From Candidatus Saccharimonadales bacterium (GTDB taxonomy: Bacteria > Patescibacteriota > Saccharimonadia > Saccharimonadales > Saccharimonadaceae), in NCBI GenBank assembly GCA_035697325.1, contig DASSDB010000002.1:217232-281231 (forward strand): a DNA stretch of 64,000 bases, written 5' to 3'. The position numbers and the translations under genes were made by a program. Of this stretch, positions 15,659 through 23,594 are shown piece by piece; within the stretch, counting starts at the first letter, position 1; every line of letters begins with the position of its first letter. The notes below the pieces were generated by a model that saw only the letters and a program-made list of their open reading frames with translations, was not told where the DNA came from and made no database searches.

Positions 15659-16375
15659 CTAAAATCCTCCATGGGCCATGGCTGTGGTGGCAAGTACTTG
15701 GTCGACATAGATATAAAATCCTAGTACTAGCAAGCCGCCGCCTGCCGTAAATTGCAAGAAACGTTTGTTGTTTTCGCGCCATGCCTGGATGCGACTGAGT
15801 TTGTGGCCACTACCCACCAAAGCGTACACAATTAAGAGGGAAAGAAGTGATGTGAGAGTATAAAGAGTAATACCAAGTAACTGCCACATAGGTTCAAGTC
15901 GGATCAGCGCGAGGCTGGCTACGATAATAGGGGCTATGATAAACAACACTTCGCTGATGACGCTACTAAGTCCTAGGCTGAATGCCTCTGCGCTATGGCG
16001 AGTGGATTTGGCCCGATCACTCAAATGTCTGGCAATTTCTCTTGGAAGCCAGAGGCTCGTGCCCTGCCCTTTGCGGTAGTAAAATGCCCATACTGCCACG
16101 CCAAGACCTAAAAGAAGCCCGCAGCTTGCAGCCCAGATGATCTGTGGGGTCGTTTGGGTAAAGATATTTTGGAAAACAAAGGAAGTAAATGAAATAGCGA
16201 GCATGGTCATCACCAATGCACCAAGGAGAAAGCCTGTCGTAAGCCGCATGACCTTGGCGCGCGCTGTTTTGGCACCGATAGCATGGCCGCTGAACAGCGT
16301 AAATACACTCACGCTGAGCTGAAAGCTGGCGTGTATAAGGGCTGCGAAGGCAATTATGGCGAGAGAACTAATCAT
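15659..16375 (-). CDS. Polytopic membrane protein, unknown
   Basis: A protein of 238 residues with six or seven transmembrane segments in two blocks separated by a basic loop (about 108-128). The layout recalls LysE or CcdA-type proteins, but the CcdA Cys pair is absent. It is the first gene of the operon with the ATP-cone and FAD oxidoreductase genes. TATAGT near 16410 (minus) is the likely promoter. A redox or transport link is inference from context. Confidence 0.7.
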   Translation of the reverse strand: MISSLAIIAFAALIHASFQLSVSVFTLFSGHAIGAKTARAKVMRLTTGFLLGALVMTMLAISFTSFVFQNIFTQTTPQIIWAASCGLLLGLGVAVWAFYYRKGQGTSLWLPREIARHLSDRAKSTRHSAEAFSLGLSSVISEVLFIIAPIIVASLALIRLEPMWQLLGITLYTLTSLLSLLIVYALVGSGHKLSRIQAWRENNKRFLQFTAGGGLLVLGFYIYVDQVLATTAMAHGGF

Positions 16376-16474
16376 TGTTTATTTTTTGGCCTACCTCTTG
16401 ATTCACTATAGCATAAGCGTAGTAACATGGTCAAAGCAACATAAGATTTGCGGTATGTTTGAAAATATGGCGCC

Positions 16475-16528
16475 TGTAGTGTAGGCTGAGTGGTGGCACT
16501 ACACATCACCTACACCTAAGGAGCGGCC
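16475..16528 (+). promoter_or_regulatory. Leader with two mutually exclusive hairpins
   Basis: TGTAGTG (16475-16481) can pair with CACTACA (16497-16503), or the overlapping GTGTAGG (16479-16485) can pair with CCTACAC (16509-16515) next to the AAGGAG site. Only one can form. This could control access to the ribosome site, but no ligand or protein is suggested by the sequence. Confidence 0.45.
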
Positions 16529-16951
16529 ATGTGTCGTAAGCGTGATCGAGGACAAGCAGATCGGGTTGAAAAGCCCGAAATCAGTAACAGCCTTCTGAAG
16601 TCGATGATGAATCGTGCATCTCACGGAGACGTAGACGCCTTACTAGGGCTGAGTACCCTACTGAGTAAACGCATCGACGACAGTCGCAACAATTTCCGAG
16701 CCCAACACACCGATGATAATCGTGTTGAAGAGGTGCGCCAGGCACTTGCTTGGGCAACTCAACAGGCGTGGCAGAGGAGGCATTTGAAAAAGCTCTCTTC
16801 CCCCGACGTCAAACGGCTCATGGACGATGCGCTGCGTGGAGACGACGTTGCCCTTGAGCGCCTCCAGCTCATTGGGGAGGAAGTCAAGACCATCACCGGC
16901 GCCGAGGCGAATTTGGTGGCGCACTTCGTTAAGGCTAGATTGGCGAAGTAG
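16529..16951 (+). CDS. GC-rich orphan gene 5, unknown
   Basis: A protein of 140 residues with CTAAGGAG 7 bases before the ATG. It is almost all helical and highly charged, with HGDVDALLGLSTLL and RGDDVALERLQLI, which look like two related helical turns. There are no membrane segments. It has its own leader and terminator. Composition is more GC-rich than the flanking operon. Function unknown. Confidence 0.7.
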   Translation: MCRKRDRGQADRVEKPEISNSLLKSMMNRASHGDVDALLGLSTLLSKRIDDSRNNFRAQHTDDNRVEEVRQALAWATQQAWQRRHLKKLSSPDVKRLMDDALRGDDVALERLQLIGEEVKTITGAEANLVAHFVKARLAK

Positions 16952-16968
16952 GGTGAGTGTAGTGCGGA

Positions 16969-16995
16969 AGTGGGCGTCCTTCTGGTGCGCCCACT
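16969..16995 (+). terminator. Hairpin terminator
   Basis: AGTGGGCG pairs with CGCCCACT around an 11-base loop, 18 bases past the stop of the preceding gene. Confidence 0.75.
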
Positions 16996-17084
16996 CCAAT
17001 AATTCTTTCATAATACTATTGCTTTTTTATAAAATTTATGCTTAAATAAAAATATACAAATGACAAAACAAAAAGGAAAGAAAA

Positions 17085-17204
17085 ATGGAAACAACCGACA
17101 TAACCGATATGGCAACATGGAATAGAGAGCGTTCTACCGCTGAGCTTCGCTTTTTTGTCGAACGACATCACGCTACTCTGCCGGCCGACATCGAACTAGA
17201 GTAA
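17085..17204 (+). CDS. Small protein of 39 residues
   Basis: The ORF begins at ATG 17085 with AAAGGAAAG 4 bases upstream and ends with TAA at 17202. It encodes a hydrophilic, probably helical protein containing TWNRERSTAELRFFVERHH. An AT-rich promoter lies upstream (TATAAA near 17031). Good ribosome site and uninterrupted composition argue that it is real; the length leaves doubt. Confidence 0.5.
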   Translation: METTDITDMATWNRERSTAELRFFVERHHATLPADIELE

Positions 17205-17266
17205 GTCTCGCCTAAAATGCTATAATTAAATAGCCAGCGAAGATTCTTTTGAAAGGGTAGCAACGA

Positions 17267-17569
17267 GTGTCTGATGTACTTCGGATCCAGCCATACGACC
17301 TTTCATCCCGTCCAACGGCCAACAGTCCGACGGCGTACGCCACGTGGCCAGCAAGTAGCGAGCTTTCGGGCGAACAGCGAGGCGAAATCCGAAACAAAAT
17401 AGTGGCAATCAGCGAAATCGCATCGTGTAACTGGGACGACGAAGGTCGTCTCCTTTTGGAGCGCAGGCCGGATCTGGTCTGGCGCACCGATGTGGGACAG
17501 CAGATCTGCGACGTGGTTTCCACATACCTAGAGAAGCCGCTAGACCTTGAAATAGGGAGGGCGGGATAG
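17267..17569 (+). CDS. GC-rich orphan gene 6, unknown
   Basis: A protein of 100 residues starting with GTG, preceded by AAAGGG and with TATAAT at 17220-17225. The N-terminal third is Pro/Ser/Thr-rich and probably disordered; the rest is amphipathic (GEIRNKIVAISEIASCNWDDEGRLLLE). It ends in its own hairpin. No family recognised. Confidence 0.65.
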   Translation: MSDVLRIQPYDLSSRPTANSPTAYATWPASSELSGEQRGEIRNKIVAISEIASCNWDDEGRLLLERRPDLVWRTDVGQQICDVVSTYLEKPLDLEIGRAG

Positions 17570-17582
17570 TTTCTTCGAGGCG

Positions 17583-17615
17583 GGCGAGTACTTCACGAAA
17601 AAGTGAGTGCTCGCC
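17583..17615. terminator. Hairpin terminator
   Basis: GGCGAG and TCAC pair with GTGA and CTCGCC around GAAAAA with a small internal loop. It separates orphan gene 6 from the convergent terpenoid-synthase-like gene. Confidence 0.75.
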
Positions 17616-17622
17616 TTCTTCA

Positions 17623-18936
17623 TTATGATGATTTGCGGTAGGTAGAGATAAACTGTTTGTAGTCGGCATGGGTACGTACGGATTGATTGGCGGTAGAGGT
17701 TAGCCTTTCGAGCAAGTCAAAAAGGGGCCCGTGTGGCAAAAAGCAACCACTCTTAAGGAGGTACTTCCTTGAGAGTTGAATATGCTCTTTAATCAAGGTA
17801 TTCGTTGCTTCCATGGAATATAGCCAGAAGTCTTCTTGCATATGCGCAACCAAAGAATTTATTTCATAAGTGCCAGGGCGTATCCGGGCGTGGCGCAAGA
17901 TATAGGTGACAACCGCACTACCGCTTCCCTTGCGTATATCTTCTTGCCAGTCATAAATATCGTCTGTCAGTTGCCGGGCGATAAGATAATGCCTGATGCC
18001 TTTTTCAATTAAGTGACGTGAAGGGGCTGTTTGATGGCAGAGATATGTGAGGGCCATTGGTCCGAGCGCATGGCCAAAAGAACGGCGGGCAAGGCCTTGG
18101 AACCGGTGATAGCGAGGAAGAGAGGGGATGATAATTGAGTTGCCGTCTTGTATAAATTGACAATTTGCCAGCTCCCATGAATTTGCTATATCCATATCGT
18201 CAAAGGTCGAGGTGACTAATTTTGAAAAAGGGTGATCAGAAGGGAAAAGCGAATGGTATCTTGTAAGCGCTAAGCGGTGGGCGCAGTTAGCGACAGGCAA
18301 GCCTTCGACGCCTGATTGCTCGTCAAGGAGGTGGTCGTAAATGGTATACGCCATCCAGCAATATACATTAGCTTCTCCTAGTAGGGTAAGCGGCAGGTTA
18401 GACGGTGTCGCTGCTAACGTGCTTGAGAAATGGCTGGCAAAGAGAGGGATTTCGAAGTGCGTATCCGCCTTTTTAATGCGCTGAAGAAACTGTAAGGCAA
18501 GCGAACGAAGCGGCTCGTCGAACTGTGTAATCTGAGCGGTGACGGTAGAAAAAACAGTATCGGCAAGGGGCGTCGAGGTCTTTTGAAAGGGTTGCCGTAA
18601 GAGTAGGGCAGCGTCGTATTTTCTTAGTAGCTCTGTCACTTCTCTGCTCTGCTTCCCTGCCCGTCGCGCGTTGATGAATAGCGTTACGCCCGGCAGTGGT
18701 ATATGAAGGTAAACAAACAGGTAGCCGACGGCAATATTAGTGAGGAGATCGGGCTCTCCGTGAGCATTTCGGTACGGACCGCCCGGTGCCGTTTCGGCGG
18801 CGATGAGTCGCTTGATAAGCCGTGCCATCGTTGCTCCGTCGGGTTTTGTGCCGGTGGTTAGGGAAGTGTCTGCGATTTGTACACAGACCTCATGAAGCGG
18901 GCTCTTCCCTATCCAATCTATCGTGCGTGTACTCAT
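17623..18936 (-). CDS. Terpenoid-synthase-like protein with extra N-terminal domain
   Basis: A protein of 437 residues. The C-terminal part has two acidic motifs placed as in class I isoprenoid synthases: YTIYDHLLDEQ (about 195-205) and RQLTDDIYDWQEDIRKG (about 321-337), the latter a good Mg-diphosphate site. The N-terminal part contains ETAPGGPYRNAHG, recalling the alpha-barrel of terpene cyclases and prenyltransferase beta subunits. It could make or cyclise a prenyl product, but the first motif is weaker than DDxxD. The start overlaps the histidine kinase stop by ATGA, so it is coexpressed with the two-component genes. Confidence 0.7.
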   Translation of the reverse strand: MSTRTIDWIGKSPLHEVCVQIADTSLTTGTKPDGATMARLIKRLIAAETAPGGPYRNAHGEPDLLTNIAVGYLFVYLHIPLPGVTLFINARRAGKQSREVTELLRKYDAALLLRQPFQKTSTPLADTVFSTVTAQITQFDEPLRSLALQFLQRIKKADTHFEIPLFASHFSSTLAATPSNLPLTLLGEANVYCWMAYTIYDHLLDEQSGVEGLPVANCAHRLALTRYHSLFPSDHPFSKLVTSTFDDMDIANSWELANCQFIQDGNSIIIPSLPRYHRFQGLARRSFGHALGPMALTYLCHQTAPSRHLIEKGIRHYLIARQLTDDIYDWQEDIRKGSGSAVVTYILRHARIRPGTYEINSLVAHMQEDFWLYSMEATNTLIKEHIQLSRKYLLKSGCFLPHGPLFDLLERLTSTANQSVRTHADYKQFISTYRKSS

Positions 18937-20303
18937 GAGTGGGCGAGAGGAAGCTCGATAACAAAATCTGTCGAGTCTGTGGTGTCGGCAAGGGCGAGAT
19001 TTCCTTTGAAATGGGTTTCGGTAATCTTTTTTGCTATAAAAAGTCCGATGCCGAGTCCATCTTTTTTGCTACTTTGAAGTGGTGAAAAAAGCTTCTTGCG
19101 CTGAGTAGGGGTAATGCCCACGCCTTTATCGCGCACCGTAATAAGAAGTTTCTGCCCAACTACTTCAACGAGTACGGATATAGGCTTTTCTTTTGCTGTT
19201 TTGGGGTAGGCCTCAATCGCATTGCGGATAAGGATTCCAACGATATGATTGAGTCGAAGCGGATCACCATAAAGAGGGGGGTGGTTTTTTGGTGAGATGA
19301 GAGTGATATCGGCACGCGCTTCGGCAGTCTTTGGTGCGAGAATTTTAATACTCTCTTCAAGGCAAGCGACGGCATCGAAGTGGTGAGCCTCATTTTTACC
19401 TTGTAATTGTTTGCGCACCTCACTGACGGCATGATCAAGGTAAGAGATACTTTCTTCAACGTGATGAACGGTTTGGCTGTGTTGTTGCTTTTTGAGGTCG
19501 GCAATATCGAAGTTAAGCACAGAGAGGTGATTGGCTAAATCATGAAGCAAGGCTGCGCTTAGTTGGCCCATTTCCGCGAATTGATACAGCTGTTCCATCT
19601 CCTCCAGCTGAGCTTTTTGCAACTGACGCGTCCGTTCGCGTACACGAATCTCTAGGAGTTTCTTTTCGTTAAGAAGTGCTTGCTCGGCACGCCTGCTTTT
19701 GAGAAAGAGGTATTCGGTTTGTCGCCCGAACAGCCAGGAGATAAGTGCAAGTATGCCAAGGAGTGTACTATATGCGGCTGCATCTCCAAAGTGGGACGGG
19801 TTAACAGTATTAGAGAACAGTGCGGTGTGGTGTAGCGTAATAAACGTTTGGATTGCAAAGATAGAGATAATAGCGCAAACGGCAGCATACAGTGTATGAC
19901 GCGCTCCGAGTAAAATTCCTGCCAGGATGATAGTGATGGCAAAGATAAGCAGCCCGAACGAAGTGTTGAGCCCCCAGCCGAGTAAAACGATGACGGAGAT
20001 AAAAAAATAAAATGAAATCAGGATTTTTGAGGCAGCTGCCCGGCGATTTCGAATCCAGACCATATACCCAATACCAAGATAAATAAGCCCCACAACACAC
20101 AAGAAGATCCGACTGAGGACATAGTTGTTGTGAAATGCGAAATAGCTAACAACAAGAAGAAGTGATACGACCGCAATCAAAACGAAAGATCCGATAAGCA
20201 ACGTCTCAAAAACGGTCCTGTATTCGCTTGAGGGATCCATTGCATTTGATGGCGACGGGGAATAAGGGCCTCGTGCTGATGTGTGTCTCTTTTGTCGTCT
20301 CAT
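18933..20303 (-). CDS. Membrane sensor histidine kinase
   Basis: A protein of up to 456 residues; an internal ATG at residue 22 (20240) is an alternative start. Six or seven transmembrane helices occupy about 30-205, followed by a coiled coil and a His box, LSAALLHDLANHLSVL (His about residue 255). The ATPase domain has an N box (HIVGILIRNAIEAY), a G1 box (VRDKGVGI) and a G2 box (GLGIGLFIAK). It should phosphorylate the response regulator encoded just upstream. The signal is unknown; the sensor is all membrane. Confidence 0.9.
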   Translation of the reverse strand: MRRQKRHTSARGPYSPSPSNAMDPSSEYRTVFETLLIGSFVLIAVVSLLLVVSYFAFHNNYVLSRIFLCVVGLIYLGIGYMVWIRNRRAAASKILISFYFFISVIVLLGWGLNTSFGLLIFAITIILAGILLGARHTLYAAVCAIISIFAIQTFITLHHTALFSNTVNPSHFGDAAAYSTLLGILALISWLFGRQTEYLFLKSRRAEQALLNEKKLLEIRVRERTRQLQKAQLEEMEQLYQFAEMGQLSAALLHDLANHLSVLNFDIADLKKQQHSQTVHHVEESISYLDHAVSEVRKQLQGKNEAHHFDAVACLEESIKILAPKTAEARADITLISPKNHPPLYGDPLRLNHIVGILIRNAIEAYPKTAKEKPISVLVEVVGQKLLITVRDKGVGITPTQRKKLFSPLQSSKKDGLGIGLFIAKKITETHFKGNLALADTTDSTDFVIELPLAHS

Positions 20304-20333
20304 CTTTTACCTAGTCGTTGGCGGACCGTTTCA

Positions 20334-20441
20334 ATCAAACCAAGGCGCACCGACTGTGAGCTCTTGCGATAAACGCTGCTCTATACTTTCCGCGTCGCGG
20401 GCATCTGTGTCAGTAAGAATTGCATATACTGTTTCTTCCAT
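20334..20441 (-). CDS. Micro-ORF between response regulator and kinase, possibly frameshifted
   Basis: ATG 20441, with GGGGAGG 5 bases before it, opens a frame of 35 residues starting MEETVYAILTDTDARDAESI. After a shift to another frame the sequence reads LGLIETVRQRLGKR and stops by ATGA overlap with the kinase start. Either a short protein couples the two genes, or a gene of about 50 residues has a frameshift. Confidence 0.4.
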
Positions 20442-20454
20442 GTGCCTCCCCTTT

Positions 20455-21129
20455 CTAGTTAGAATCATCTACCATGTATCCAACCCCATATGCCGTTTTG
20501 ATAAGAGGTGAATCAAATGGTTTGTCAATTTTGTCTCTCAGATATTTAATATGGACGTCTATTGTATTATGCCAGCTTTCTTTCGTGGTGTCCCACGCGT
20601 GGTCAAGAATCATATTGCGAGTGACGGCACGACCCCGGTTGCTGACAAGATATTCAAGGATATCAAATTCCTTACGACGCAGCGAAATGGGCTGACCGGC
20701 TCGCTGGACTTGGCGCCGATTTATATCGATGGTGAGGTCCTTGACTTTAAGTATATGGTGGTTGTATCCGTACTGATGCCGTCGGAATAAAGCATGAATC
20801 CGGGCGGTAAGCTCGCGTGGGTCAAACGGTTTAACCAGGAAATCATCAGCACCGTAGTCGAGGAGAGTGACACGACTATTGCTGTCCTTTATCCCTGAAA
20901 TAATAAGGATAGGGGTAGTTATTTGGGCTTTGCGGAGTTCTTGGCATATTTCACGTCCATGGATATCCGGAAGATTGAGGTCGAGTAATATAACAGCGTA
21001 CGACGAAGATAAGGCTTTGGTTTTGCCTTCTTGGCCTGTTGAGGCCGTATCAACAACGAAGCTCTTTCCGAGGTAGTATTTTATTCGTTCGGCCAAGCGA
21101 AGATTGTCTTCGATAAGCAATATTTTCAT
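20455..21129 (-). CDS. OmpR/PhoB-family response regulator
   Basis: A protein of 224 residues. The receiver domain has the acidic pair EDN, the phospho-acceptor Asp in LLDLNLPD (about residue 51), and Lys in VKPFD. The C-terminal winged helix ends WDTTKESWHNTIDVHIKYLRDKID and GVGYMV, typical of the OmpR/PhoB class. It is the first gene of the unit with the kinase and terpenoid-synthase-like gene. Direct repeats upstream of the promoter suggest autoregulation. Confidence 0.95.
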   Translation of the reverse strand: MKILLIEDNLRLAERIKYYLGKSFVVDTASTGQEGKTKALSSSYAVILLDLNLPDIHGREICQELRKAQITTPILIISGIKDSNSRVTLLDYGADDFLVKPFDPRELTARIHALFRRHQYGYNHHILKVKDLTIDINRRQVQRAGQPISLRRKEFDILEYLVSNRGRAVTRNMILDHAWDTTKESWHNTIDVHIKYLRDKIDKPFDSPLIKTAYGVGYMVDDSN

Positions 21130-21175
21130 CGTTAGTACCTTTAGCTCTCAGTAAGAAATAATTCTAACTCTTCTT

Positions 21176-21228
21176 ATAATAAGGTCTAAATATTAAATTA
21201 CTATTAAATTTTAATCTTCATTTAACAT
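21176..21228 (-). promoter_or_regulatory. Response-regulator promoter with 11-bp direct repeats
   Basis: On the + strand TATTAAATT occurs at 21191-21199 and again at 21202-21210, exactly 11 bp apart, followed by a weaker TTTAAC/TTTAAT copy. This is the spacing of OmpR/PhoB tandem sites. The minus -10 box TATTAT lies at 21176-21181. Autoregulation is inference. Confidence 0.55.
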
Positions 21229-21339
21229 TTAATTAATAAAGAAGGATGTACGGGGGTGAAACCGAGGAGTGAAAAAGTCCCTCCTCGGTACCTGCCAGCC
21301 TTTGTAGAGACGGGTGCCACGAGGCAACCGTTCAAGCAT
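21229..21339 (-). CDS. Short ORF, possible gene remnant
   Basis: The frame has ATG at 21339 with GAGGAG 6 bases upstream and encodes 36 residues containing LPRGTRLYKGWQVPRRD. The ribosome site is strong, but the ORF contains a 9-bp hairpin (ACCGAGGAG/CTCCTCGGT) and ends in AT-rich promoter DNA. It may be the truncated start of a larger gene, or part of a structured transcript. Confidence 0.35.
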   Translation of the reverse strand: MLERLPRGTRLYKGWQVPRRDFFTPRFHPRTSFFIN

Positions 21340-21441
21340 GATCTACTCCTCACATGGCTCGTAGGTGAACTTTCCCACCAAAGTTAAATCTATAATCCCA
21401 CTTTTTTATTGCTAAGTCAAAACCAGGTATGATAAGTGTAC

Positions 21442-22152
21442 ATGAATAAAACTAATCGAATGCATATCGATCATTACTTGCAAGGAGTGATGCTTTCTAA
21501 GTTGGCCGCTTCAGATACGCCGCTTCGTTTTAGTGAGCTGAAGGATGATGGAATCGAGAATAGCTTGTTTATGTATCACGCGAACAAACTCATTGCCCGT
21601 GGAATGTTAGAAAAGACGGACAAAGGGTTTTACCTTACACCCAATGGTGCGCGGTGGGTAAATACTATGACCTCGGATATGTGGTATACCAAGCCGACAC
21701 CACGACCACTTATCCAGTTTGTGATTACTAGGGACAATGAAGTACTTCTTAGCTCCCGTACAGGCCAGCTTAAAGAGCTCCTCAACGACTATATGCTACC
21801 GGGCGGGCTGCATAAGCTGGGCTTTTCTGCCGATGATAATGCTGCTCGTATTGTCACCGAGTGGTGGGGAGAAAGTACTATTTCTTTAGAGTTTCTTGCT
21901 GTAGTAGAGACTATCGCTACCCATAGGGACGGATTTACGCACCATAGCCTCTCGCACATCTTTAGAGGCGAGGCGGATACCGGGGTACTGCCTCCTCGGG
22001 ATCCTCGTTTTGAGTTCCACTGGGTACCTATAGAGGCAATTCGGGCAGACAGCGAACTGTTTGCGAAGAGTCAGTTCGTTCCCCTCTTTATGCAAAAAGT
22101 ACAAAGCGAAACCGTGGCCGCCAGAGAGGTGATTCGCATCGACACCATTTAG
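21442..22152 (+). CDS. Winged-helix plus Nudix-like protein
   Basis: A protein of 236 residues from ATG 21442; TATGAT lies 8 bases upstream. Residues 1-75 resemble a winged helix (ENSLFMYHANKLIARGMLEKTDKGFYLTPNG). From about residue 90 a Nudix-like fold follows, with LPGGLHKLGFSADDNAARIVTEWWGE at the Nudix box. The box lacks the full REUXEE set, so hydrolase activity is doubtful; it may be a sugar-nucleotide or NAD-metabolite sensing regulator. Confidence 0.75.
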   Translation: MNKTNRMHIDHYLQGVMLSKLAASDTPLRFSELKDDGIENSLFMYHANKLIARGMLEKTDKGFYLTPNGARWVNTMTSDMWYTKPTPRPLIQFVITRDNEVLLSSRTGQLKELLNDYMLPGGLHKLGFSADDNAARIVTEWWGESTISLEFLAVVETIATHRDGFTHHSLSHIFRGEADTGVLPPRDPRFEFHWVPIEAIRADSELFAKSQFVPLFMQKVQSETVAAREVIRIDTI

Positions 22153-22226
22153 TAAAAAATATTTTACTGACTATTGCAAGCGGGCATACCATAATAGGCT
22201 CCGAAATAACGAAAGGAGCCTAGACT

Positions 22227-22847
22227 ATGGCAAATCATGAACAACTTGCGAGAAGAGGACAAGAAATAATTAAAGCGGCACCACAACTTTATTTTGATGT
22301 GGATGTGGAAGCGGATGGGGTTCCCGGGTACGGATCGCTGTTAAGTGTAGGGGCGGTGAGTCCGTGGGGTGAAACATATTATAGCGAGCTAAAACCGTCG
22401 AGCGAGCGGTTTATAAAGAGTAACCGTGAGTTTTGTGAGGCGCATAATCTGGAGCGCACTCGTCTTATGGACGAGGGACGGAACCCGGATGAAGCGATGC
22501 GTGAATTGCGTGATTGGGTAGGTGATGTGACGAACACGTATGAGAAAAATCGCCCGGTATTTTCGGCATTCAATGCAAGCTTTGATTTTCCTTGGGTGGA
22601 TCTTGCCATGCGCGAAGCGGAGCTGAAGAATCCGTTTGGCATTGCGGGCTATTGTATTAAAAGTCTGGCGAATCACCTATCGCGCGACTATGATTGGCGA
22701 AAGACGGCCAAGGGCAACTTGCCTGCCGAGATTGTGCCCGAGGGTGACTTTACGCATAACGCTCTTGAAGACGCCGTATATCAGCAGAAAATCCACAATG
22801 CATTAGTTGGTAAATTGAAGCAGGGTCAAGAGCTCGGAATCCTTTAA
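22227..22847 (+). CDS. DEDD-family 3'-5' exonuclease
   Basis: A protein of 206 residues with GAAAGGAG before the ATG. The first acidic motif reads YFDVDVEADG, the second FNASFDFPWVD, and the third HNALEDAVYQQ, which has the His and Asp of the DEDDh type. It probably trims DNA or RNA from the 3' end. It stands alone as a polymerase-free exonuclease and ends in a hairpin shared with the convergent orphan gene. Confidence 0.85.
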   Translation: MANHEQLARRGQEIIKAAPQLYFDVDVEADGVPGYGSLLSVGAVSPWGETYYSELKPSSERFIKSNREFCEAHNLERTRLMDEGRNPDEAMRELRDWVGDVTNTYEKNRPVFSAFNASFDFPWVDLAMREAELKNPFGIAGYCIKSLANHLSRDYDWRKTAKGNLPAEIVPEGDFTHNALEDAVYQQKIHNALVGKLKQGQELGIL

Positions 22848-22852
22848 TTAAA

Positions 22853-22889
22853 GATAGCCTACCCGCACGCCATGTGTGAGTAGGCTATC
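22853..22889. terminator. Bidirectional hairpin terminator
   Basis: GATAGCCTAC pairs with GTAGGCTATC; TTTAATTAAA flanks it on the minus-transcript side. It ends the exonuclease gene (+) and orphan gene 7 (-). Confidence 0.8.
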
Positions 22890-22902
22890 CAGACGTGACG
22901 AA

Positions 22903-23145
22903 CTACGCGGCGGTCAGCGGGGTGACCTCTTCGACGCGGCGGAAGCGCTGCACGAAGTCGGTGAGGGGAAGCTCGTAGTAGGGATGGGTGATGTCGGCGG
23001 GGCGCCACTCGAGCTTGATCATGCCCGTGTCGTAGTCGATGCCGACCACTTTCGCCTGCCGCGAATCCATGCCGTTCTTGGATTCCCACATCTGGTCGCG
23101 CACGATGCCGGGATCACCATTACCGGAGTACATAATCTCTCTCAT
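22903..23145 (-). CDS. GC-rich orphan gene 7, unknown
   Basis: A protein of 80 residues. The first ATG is at 23145; a second at 23133 has a better purine-rich site (GAGAGA) and may be the true start. The sequence is beta-rich with KVVGIDYDTGMIKLEWRP, like a small SH3-type barrel. The promoter is clear: TTGACC, 17 bases, TATTAT on the minus strand (23170-23197). Codons mostly end in C or G. Function unknown. Confidence 0.65.
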   Translation of the reverse strand: MREIMYSGNGDPGIVRDQMWESKNGMDSRQAKVVGIDYDTGMIKLEWRPADITHPYYELPLTDFVQRFRRVEEVTPLTAA

Positions 23146-23169
23146 TCGTCGAACGTATCTGGCTTGAAA

Positions 23170-23197
23170 ATAATACCATCATTGCAAACATTGGTCA
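23170..23197 (-). promoter_or_regulatory. Promoter of orphan gene 7
   Basis: TTGACC (23192-23197) and TATTAT (23170-23175) are separated by 17 bp. The -35 region CTTGACCAAT recurs in the upstream region of orphan genes 8-9 near 23980. Confidence 0.65.
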
Positions 23198-23209
23198 AGA
23201 AAAGTAAAA

Positions 23210-23262
23210 CCCCGACTCTAGCGGGAAGGAGCGGGGCTCTACTTTCCTTTTTGGTGTCGGGG
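23210..23262 (-). terminator. Hairpin terminator of orphan genes 8-9
   Basis: On the minus strand CCCCGAC pairs with GTCGGGG, enclosing further pairing, and is followed by TTTTACTTTT. Confidence 0.7.
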
Positions 23263-23264
23263 CG

Positions 23265-23594
23265 TTATACCTTCTGGAAATAAAAGGTGTTGTCGGCCTG
23301 CATGGTGAATTCGACGCCGTATTGCTCAGTGAGGCCGGGTGTTGTGAGGCTGGTCAGGATCTCCGCGTGATTGACGACCCCGCGCTTGGTTAGCGTGACA
23401 GCCACTTGCGCCATTGCCTCCAAGCCTTCGGCCTTTTTCTGAGCCTCTTCGTACATGCTCCTCACAAGCTCGTTCGAGCTCATGGTGGCGCGCGCCGAAT
23501 CGAGGTTATCCGTGCTGGAGTTCGGCGAAGAGCCGGTGTGGGATGCTTGCTCATCCAATCGGTGCCAACGGCGCCTTCTGAACCTTTCGGGCAT
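23265..23594 (-). CDS. GC-rich orphan gene 8, unknown
   Basis: A protein of 109 residues whose ATG overlaps the stop of orphan gene 9 (TAATG), so the two are translationally coupled. The N-terminus is Arg-rich (RFRRRRWHR) and then Ser/Thr-rich; the C-terminal half is helical and then beta (TFYFQKV). Codons strongly favour C or G at the third position. No family recognised. Confidence 0.65.
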   Translation of the reverse strand: MPERFRRRRWHRLDEQASHTGSSPNSSTDNLDSARATMSSNELVRSMYEEAQKKAEGLEAMAQVAVTLTKRGVVNHAEILTSLTTPGLTEQYGVEFTMQADNTFYFQKV

